From positions 1 through 8,543 of the forward strand of contig JADLGU010000134.1 in NCBI GenBank assembly GCA_020849155.1: a stretch of DNA of 8,543 nt. Direction: 5' to 3'. Below the pieces are notes generated by a model. That model did not search any database and was not told where the DNA came from. It saw only the letters and a program-made list of their open reading frames with translations. Positions 4,253-8,543 of the stretch are shown one piece after another (the stretch's first letter is position 1; every line of letters starts with the position of its first letter). A program made the position numbers and the translations under genes. The DNA comes from Rhodocyclaceae bacterium. Its GTDB lineage: Bacteria > Pseudomonadota > Gammaproteobacteria > Burkholderiales > Rhodocyclaceae.

Positions 4253-6169
4253 ATGTCGATGTATCGTCAACTCTGGCTGGCCATCGTCGTCAGCATGCTG
4301 ATCGCGCTGGCCGGCAGCCTGCTCGCCTCCTCGCTGAGCGCGCGCAGCTATCTCTCCGAGCAGCTGTCGATGAAGAACACCGACAACGCCGCCGCCCTGG
4401 CGCTCTCGCTCAGCCTGAGGAACCCGGATGCGGTGGAGGTCGAGCTGGCCGTGGCGGCACTCTTCGACAGCGGCCACTACGAGCTGATCCGGGTCAGCGA
4501 CCCGCGCGGCAAGGTGATGGCCGAGCGGCAGATCGCCCCCGGCGACCCTGGCGCGCCGGCCTGGTTCGCGCGCCTGCTGCCCATCACCTCGACCCCCGGC
4601 GTGGCGCAGATCAGCAGCGGCTGGAAGCAGTTCGGCACGGTGCAGCTGGTGAGCCACAGCCGCTTCGCCTACAAGGCGCTGTGGAAGAGCGTCTGGGAGC
4701 TGGCCGGCGCGCTGTTCGTGGCGACGCTGGTGGGCGGCTACCTCGGCACCCTGATCCTGCGCCGCCTGCGCGCGCCGCTGCTGGCGGTGATCGGCCAGGC
4801 GCGGGCGATCAGCGAGCGCCGTTTCGTGGCCATCGACGCGCCGCGGGTGCCGGAGTTGAGCCAGCTGGCCTCGGCGATGAACGCCATGGTGGGGCGCCTG
4901 AAGGCGATGTTCGAGGAGGAAGCGGCCCGCCTCGAGGCGGTGCGCCGCGAGGCCAACTGCGACGCCCTGACCGGGCTGGCCAACCGCGGCCATTTCCTGG
5001 CCCGCCTGCACCAGGCCCTCGAAGCGGAAGATTCGCGCGGGGTCGGCCTGGTGCTGGTGCGGGTGGCCGACCTGGCCGGGATCAACCATCGGCTCGGCCG
5101 GGCCGCCACCGACGAGCTGCTGAAGCGTTTTGCCGCCTCGCTGCAGGCGGCCGAGGCGCCGGCGGAGTGCCTGCTGGCGCGTCTCAACGGGGCCGACTTC
5201 GCGGTGCTGATCATGGGCCAGGCCGGCGCCCGCGCCTATGCCGAGGCGCTGCTGCCGCGGCTGGCGCAGGAGGCGGCGCCGTATGTCGGCGACGCGCCGG
5301 CGGCGCACATCGGCCTCGGCGTCTTCCCGCGCGGCACCGAGATGAGCGCGGTGCTGGCGCAAGTGGATGCGGCGCTGGCGGCAGCCGAGGCCGAGGGCGC
5401 CAACGCGATTCACGAGGCGCTGGGCGCCGGCGCCGAGGACGCGCCGAAGAGCGCCGAGGAGTGGTCGCGCCTGATCCGGCGGGCGCTGGAGCGGCGCTGG
5501 GTCAGGCTGATCTCCTTCCCCGTGGCCGATTTCGAGCGGCGCCTGATCCACCGCGAATGCCCGCTGCGGCTGATGCTCGACGAGCAGGGCGAGTGGCTGC
5601 CGGCCGGCCGCTTCCTGCCCATCGCCGAGCGGCTGAAGCTGACCGCCCGCCTGGACCTGTCGGCGATCGGGCTCGGCCTGGAGGAGCTGGCCGCCACGCC
5701 GAACCTGCCCGGCATGGCGGTGAACCTGTCGGCCAGCTCCTTGCAGGATCCGTCGTTCCGGGCCGAGCTGCGCGACCTGCTGAAGCGGCACGCCGTGGCT
5801 GCCCGGCGGCTGTGGCTGGAACTGGGGGAGAGCGGCGCGCTGCGGCATTTCGAGGCGTTCCGCGACCTCTGCCGCGAGCTGAAGGCCGCCGGCTGCAGGG
5901 TCGGCATCGAGCACTTCGGCCGCCAGTTCAGCCAGATCGGCCAGCTGCACGGCCTCGGCCTGGACTACCTCAAGGTCGATGCCGGCTTCGTGCGCGGACT
6001 GGAGTCCAATCCCGGCAACCAGGCCTTCCTCAAGGGACTGTGCGCGATCGCCCACGGCATCGGCATCCAGGTGATCGCCGAGGGCGCGGTGAGCGAGGCG
6101 GAACTGCAGGCGCTGGCCGGCGTCGGCTTCGACGGCGCCACCGGCCCGGCGGTGAAGGATCCGGCCTAG
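4253..6169 (+). CDS. lapD: LapD-type inner-membrane c-di-GMP receptor (degenerate GGDEF-EAL)
   Basis: A 638-residue protein close to Pseudomonas LapD in length. It has a first membrane helix (about 7-27), a LapD/MoxY periplasmic domain (about 28-146), a second helix (about 148-168), HAMP (about 170-222), GGDEF-like (about 237-380) and EAL-like (about 400-638) domains. W124 in 'SSGWKQFG' corresponds to the LapD tryptophan (W126) that inserts into LapG. The GGDEF signature is NGADF (312-316) and the EAL motif is ECP (435-437). The usual DDFG metal site reads EHFG (553-556). It is therefore expected to neither make nor break c-di-GMP but to bind it in the EAL domain and signal outward through HAMP, sequestering LapG when c-di-GMP is high. 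No separate promoter is evident; co-transcription with lapG is likely. Confidence 0.95.
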   Translation: MSMYRQLWLAIVVSMLIALAGSLLASSLSARSYLSEQLSMKNTDNAAALALSLSLRNPDAVEVELAVAALFDSGHYELIRVSDPRGKVMAERQIAPGDPGAPAWFARLLPITSTPGVAQISSGWKQFGTVQLVSHSRFAYKALWKSVWELAGALFVATLVGGYLGTLILRRLRAPLLAVIGQARAISERRFVAIDAPRVPELSQLASAMNAMVGRLKAMFEEEAARLEAVRREANCDALTGLANRGHFLARLHQALEAEDSRGVGLVLVRVADLAGINHRLGRAATDELLKRFAASLQAAEAPAECLLARLNGADFAVLIMGQAGARAYAEALLPRLAQEAAPYVGDAPAAHIGLGVFPRGTEMSAVLAQVDAALAAAEAEGANAIHEALGAGAEDAPKSAEEWSRLIRRALERRWVRLISFPVADFERRLIHRECPLRLMLDEQGEWLPAGRFLPIAERLKLTARLDLSAIGLGLEELAATPNLPGMAVNLSASSLQDPSFRAELRDLLKRHAVAARRLWLELGESGALRHFEAFRDLCRELKAAGCRVGIEHFGRQFSQIGQLHGLGLDYLKVDAGFVRGLESNPGNQAFLKGLCAIAHGIGIQVIAEGAVSEAELQALAGVGFDGATGPAVKDPA

Positions 6170-6201
6170 ACGGCGCGAGCCGCCGCCGCGGATCGCGCCG
6201 T
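6170..6201. terminator. Inverted repeat just after the lapD stop
   Basis: The 9-bp arms ACGGCGCGA (6170-6178) and TCGCGCCGT (6193-6201) are separated by 14 nt, starting at the first base after the lapD stop. There is no T-tract, so it is at best a weak or protein-assisted terminator, or a stabilising 3' hairpin. Confidence 0.45.
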
Positions 6202-6221
6202 GTTGCGGAGACCGAGTTTTG

Positions 6222-6317
6222 CTCCGCCGCCGGGCCGCCCCAAGGCGGAGTCAGCCAATACCCGGAGCGAAGCGAACAACCATCACCCTCTTCCCAGGGA
6301 AGGGGGCGGGGGGATGG
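6222..6317. repeat. Extragenic palindromic repeat-like element between lapD and the adhesin
   Basis: Two inverted repeats sit side by side. CTCCGCC/GGCGGAG (6222-6228 with 6244-6250) encloses a CCGGGCCGCCCCAA segment of a kind I recall from extragenic repeats of betaproteobacteria. An imperfect 38-bp palindrome (6280-6317) opens CCATCACCCTCTTCCC and closes GGGAAGGGGG...GATGG. It lies between two convergent stop codons, the usual place for REP-like elements, and could stop transcription from both sides. Multi-copy status in the genome is inferred. Confidence 0.45.
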
Positions 6318-6326
6318 CTGTCACAC

Positions 6327-8543
6327 TCAGTCGGTGATCAGCTTGCCCTTGTTGAGCAGATCCTGAATGATCTGCTGGTCATTGGTGAAGGTGCCGATCA
6401 GGTCGACGTTCTGCAGCAGCAGCGTCTGATTCTCCTGATTGAGGACGTAGCCGCCCGAGAAGCCGCCGTTCGAGCTGACGTGCACCACCGTGTCGGCGCC
6501 GACCTTCTCGAAGTGCAGGTAGCTCGCCAGGTTGCCGGTGCCGATATCGTGGTTCTCGCTGGTGAGCAGGTCGCGCAGGTCGAGGATGTCGCCGCCGGCG
6601 CCCGCCGCCAGCGGGCTGAAATCGGTGACGGTGTCCACCGTCGGCGCGCCCTTGGCGCCGACATCGGCCAGCTCCCAGCGGAAGACGTCGGCGCCGAGGC
6701 CGCCGCTCAGGGTGTCGGCGCCGGCGCCGCCGATCAGGATGTCGTCGTCGGCGCCGCCGCTCAGGGTGTCGGCGCCGGCGCCGCCTTCGAGGCGGTCCAT
6801 GCCGGCATCCCCGGCCAGAATGTCATTGCCGTCGTTGCCGCGGATCAGGTCGTCGCCGGTCCCGCCGACCACGTTGTCGTTGCCGGCGCCGGCGCTGATG
6901 ACGTCGTCGTCGGCGCCACCGTCGATCGTGTCGTCGCCGGCACCGCCCTGGATCAGGTCATGGCCGCCCAGGCCGCTCAGGATGTCGTTGCCGCCGCCGC
7001 CGCTGATGGCGTCGTTGGCGGCGGTGCCGGAAATCGTGTCGTTGGAATTGGCGGTGACCCGGTCGCCGGCGAAGGTGTTGCTGACGATGTTGAGGGACAG
7101 CGAGGCGGTCGAGAACTGGCCGTCCTCGTCGGTGAGCGTGTACCCGATCTCCTTCGGCGCCACCGGAGCGGTGGCGCTGTTGGTCACGGCGTCGAATTCG
7201 ACGGTCCGGATGCGGACGTCGGTCCCGGTATCGGCGAGGATCGTCACCCGTCCGACGCTGCTGAACTCGGTGGGCATGGCGATCCAGCTGTTGCCGCCGC
7301 CGCTGGATCCGGCCGCGGTGTATTGCCCCAGCTCGTGTCCGTCGATGTGATAGAAAGTGAAGGTCAGGGCCTCGCTCGTGCCGCCGCGATAGACCTGGAA
7401 GCGCAGCCCCTGCACCCCTTGCTGGTAGGTCGACAGGTTGAAGTTCACCACCAGGGATTCGAGATTGTTCAGGGTCGAGGTGCCCGTCACCCCTGCGCCG
7501 TTGCTGGCGTCGAAATTGACGGCCGCCGAACCGGGCACCGAGCTGTAGGTCGCCATCCCCTGCACGGTCATGTCGGCGGCCGCAGGGGTTGCCGTCAGCA
7601 GCACCTGCCGGTTGGTCGGGCCGGTGACGGGGTTCGGCACGTCGGCCGTCGGCGGCGTGTACTTGTAGTAGCCGTTGTCGTCGAAGACCAGCGCGCTGCC
7701 GTTGCTGGCATGCGTCCAGGTGAACGTGCCGCTGCTCACGGCATAGCTGCCCCCGGATGCCGTCCCGCTGCTGTCCACGGTGAGGTTGTAGGTCTGCCCC
7801 TCGAAGACGATCGAGGTGACGCGGGCGTTGTCGATGGCGTTGTCCACACCGTCGGCCTGAGGGGTGAAGCCGGTGATCTGGCTGCCCAGGGCGATGCCAC
7901 CGTCGGTGCCCACCCCCGTGATGACGTTGCCTTCGAGGTAGGAGGCCAGCGCCGAGAGGGTGTCGGAGTCGTCGTTGGCGATGGGCTTGCCGTCGACGAT
8001 CTTCAGGGTCTGCACCGCCGAGGCGGTGTCGTTGTCGAAGTCGCGGGCGATGAAGTCGATGGTGAAGGAGTCTCCCTCGACGGCAATTCCCTGGCTGAAG
8101 TAGGTGTAGTCGCCGGTCTGGAAGTCGAAAACCAGGGTGCCATGGTCGAAGCCCTTGCTCTGGTTCAGGGTCAGCACGTTGCTGGCCAGCGGCGAGCCCG
8201 CCGGGAAGCCGCCCGGCCAGGTGATCTGGTTGGTGGCATTGTTGTAGGTGAACGTGACCGGCACCTCGGCCGTGGCGTTGTTGTTGTCGGTATCCAGCAT
8301 CAGGGTGATCTGGCTGACATAGCCGCCGTCGGCGCCGAAGGTGATGCTCGAGGCCGTGTTCGCCGAGATGATGTTGCCGCCATAGGCCGCCGGGACGGTG
8401 GACAGCAGCGAGCTCTCCAGCTTGTTGACGTCCTCGACGATGATCGCCGGATCGCGCACGCCGTCGCCGAGCGCGTCGGTGTTGTTGATCTGGTTGAGGT
8501 GCGTGACGTTGACGATGCCGGCGCCGACGCCCACCCCGTAGGA
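6327..8543 (-). CDS. Large RTX adhesin, C-terminal part (5' end beyond the window)
   Basis: 738 residues are visible and the frame is still open at the right edge; a GTG near 8534 is internal, not a start. From N to C there are serine/threonine/glycine-rich beta-sandwich repeats with cadherin/VCBS-like features ('DFDNDTASAVQTLKIVDGKPIANDDSDT' split over about 170-200, and 'IGYTLTDEDGQFSTASLSL'), then 12 RTX nonapeptides (6678-7001). A type I secretion C-terminal domain follows, with 'VDTVTDFSPLAAGAGGDILDLRDLL', ending LITD. This is the T1SS/VCA0849-like ending of LapA-type biofilm adhesins. It is secreted C-terminus first through an ABC exporter and TolC-like channel. The neighbouring lapG and lapD predict an N-terminal retention module with a di-alanine LapG cleavage site, off the right edge. 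It is low in cysteine, as usual for RTX proteins. Confidence 0.9.
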   Translation of the reverse strand, partial: SYGVGVGAGIVNVTHLNQINNTDALGDGVRDPAIIVEDVNKLESSLLSTVPAAYGGNIISANTASSITFGADGGYVSQITLMLDTDNNNATAEVPVTFTYNNATNQITWPGGFPAGSPLASNVLTLNQSKGFDHGTLVFDFQTGDYTYFSQGIAVEGDSFTIDFIARDFDNDTASAVQTLKIVDGKPIANDDSDTLSALASYLEGNVITGVGTDGGIALGSQITGFTPQADGVDNAIDNARVTSIVFEGQTYNLTVDSSGTASGGSYAVSSGTFTWTHASNGSALVFDDNGYYKYTPPTADVPNPVTGPTNRQVLLTATPAAADMTVQGMATYSSVPGSAAVNFDASNGAGVTGTSTLNNLESLVVNFNLSTYQQGVQGLRFQVYRGGTSEALTFTFYHIDGHELGQYTAAGSSGGGNSWIAMPTEFSSVGRVTILADTGTDVRIRTVEFDAVTNSATAPVAPKEIGYTLTDEDGQFSTASLSLNIVSNTFAGDRVTANSNDTISGTAANDAISGGGGNDILSGLGGHDLIQGGAGDDTIDGGADDDVISAGAGNDNVVGGTGDDLIRGNDGNDILAGDAGMDRLEGGAGADTLSGGADDDILIGGAGADTLSGGLGADVFRWELADVGAKGAPTVDTVTDFSPLAAGAGGDILDLRDLLTSENHDIGTGNLASYLHFEKVGADTVVHVSSNGGFSGGYVLNQENQTLLLQNVDLIGTFTNDQQIIQDLLNKGKLITD
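6678..7001 (-). repeat. Calcium-binding RTX nonapeptide array (12 units)
   Basis: Twelve consecutive nine-residue units of the GGxGxDxUx type run from GGGGNDILS to GGLGADVFR; a weaker unit, GTAANDAIS, precedes them. In this family the repeats fold into a calcium-bound beta-roll outside the cell and help drive secretion. Several units have lost the ideal pattern (GDAGMDRLE, AGAGNDNVV, GGADDDILI). Confidence 0.9.
6699..6785. repeat. 33-bp perfect direct repeat inside the RTX array
   Basis: Positions 6699-6731 and 6753-6785 are identical, offset by 54 bp (exactly two nonapeptides). Both encode the unit GGAGADTLSGG. DNA identity, not just protein similarity, suggests recent duplication or gene conversion within the array. 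Confidence 0.75.

Noticed and set aside
3551..6055. 834-residue open frame on the minus strand opposite lapG and lapD
   Set aside because: It is antisense to two clearly recognisable genes, its composition is His/Gln/Arg/Ala-rich with no family resemblance, and such frames arise from high-GC codon bias.
4253..6169. Active diguanylate cyclase or phosphodiesterase
   Set aside because: GGDEF, EAL and DDFG motifs are all degenerate, and the periplasmic domain, the tryptophan and the neighbouring lapG fit a LapD receptor.
4681..6366. 561-residue plus-strand frame overlapping lapD
   Set aside because: It is a Gly/Arg/Ala-rich out-of-frame reading of lapD with no recognisable domain.
6678..7001. 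CRISPR-like or non-coding tandem repeat
   Set aside because: The periodicity is 27 bp, in frame, and encodes RTX nonapeptides within a long open gene.

Overview
The window is high-GC, densely coded DNA, most likely from a betaproteobacterium (Rhodocyclaceae-like). That assignment is inferred from codon use, family resemblance and the style of the intergenic repeats; there is no rRNA or complete marker gene to settle it. Two unrelated blocks sit side by side.

Left block (1-1633): two tandem toxin-antitoxin modules of the HigB2/HigA2 (RelE-superfamily toxin, Xre-type antitoxin) type, both on the minus strand with the toxin first. The left antitoxin runs off the window edge. Both modules share one promoter design: a sigma70-like promoter placed so that transcription should start at or next to the toxin ATG, with a palindrome in the -35/-10 spacer. 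A 20-bp exact direct repeat matching the 3' end of a tRNA-Ser gene (T-loop to CCA) occurs at 659-678 and 1614-1633. Each copy is followed on the plus strand by a terminator-like hairpin. The second module lies exactly between the two copies, so the block looks like tandem small accessory cassettes left at a tRNA-Ser attachment site. No integrase is visible.

Right block (1672-8543): a Lap-type system controlling retention of a surface adhesin by c-di-GMP. It contains a TolC/LapE-like outer-membrane channel (minus), then, divergently after only 43 bp, a LapG periplasmic cysteine protease and a LapD-type inside-out c-di-GMP receptor (plus, likely one operon). Convergent to lapD is the C-terminal 738 residues of a large RTX adhesin with a type I secretion tail (minus, continuing past the right edge). 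In the known pathway, c-di-GMP-bound LapD sequesters LapG and the adhesin stays anchored in the outer-membrane channel; when c-di-GMP falls, LapG is freed and cuts the adhesin N-terminal retention module. The LapG catalytic C/H/D, the LapD tryptophan used to grip LapG, and degenerate GGDEF and EAL motifs are all visible. The adhesin cleavage site and the inner-membrane ABC transporter and membrane-fusion genes are not in the window.

The least ordinary items are the C-terminal NTF2-like (Cds6-like) domain fused to the TolC channel, and the tRNA-Ser-bounded toxin-antitoxin cassette with its matched operator/leaderless promoter design. The 157-bp gap between lapD and the adhesin holds three inverted repeats that look like an extragenic repeat element. 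I do not see a wholly new system.
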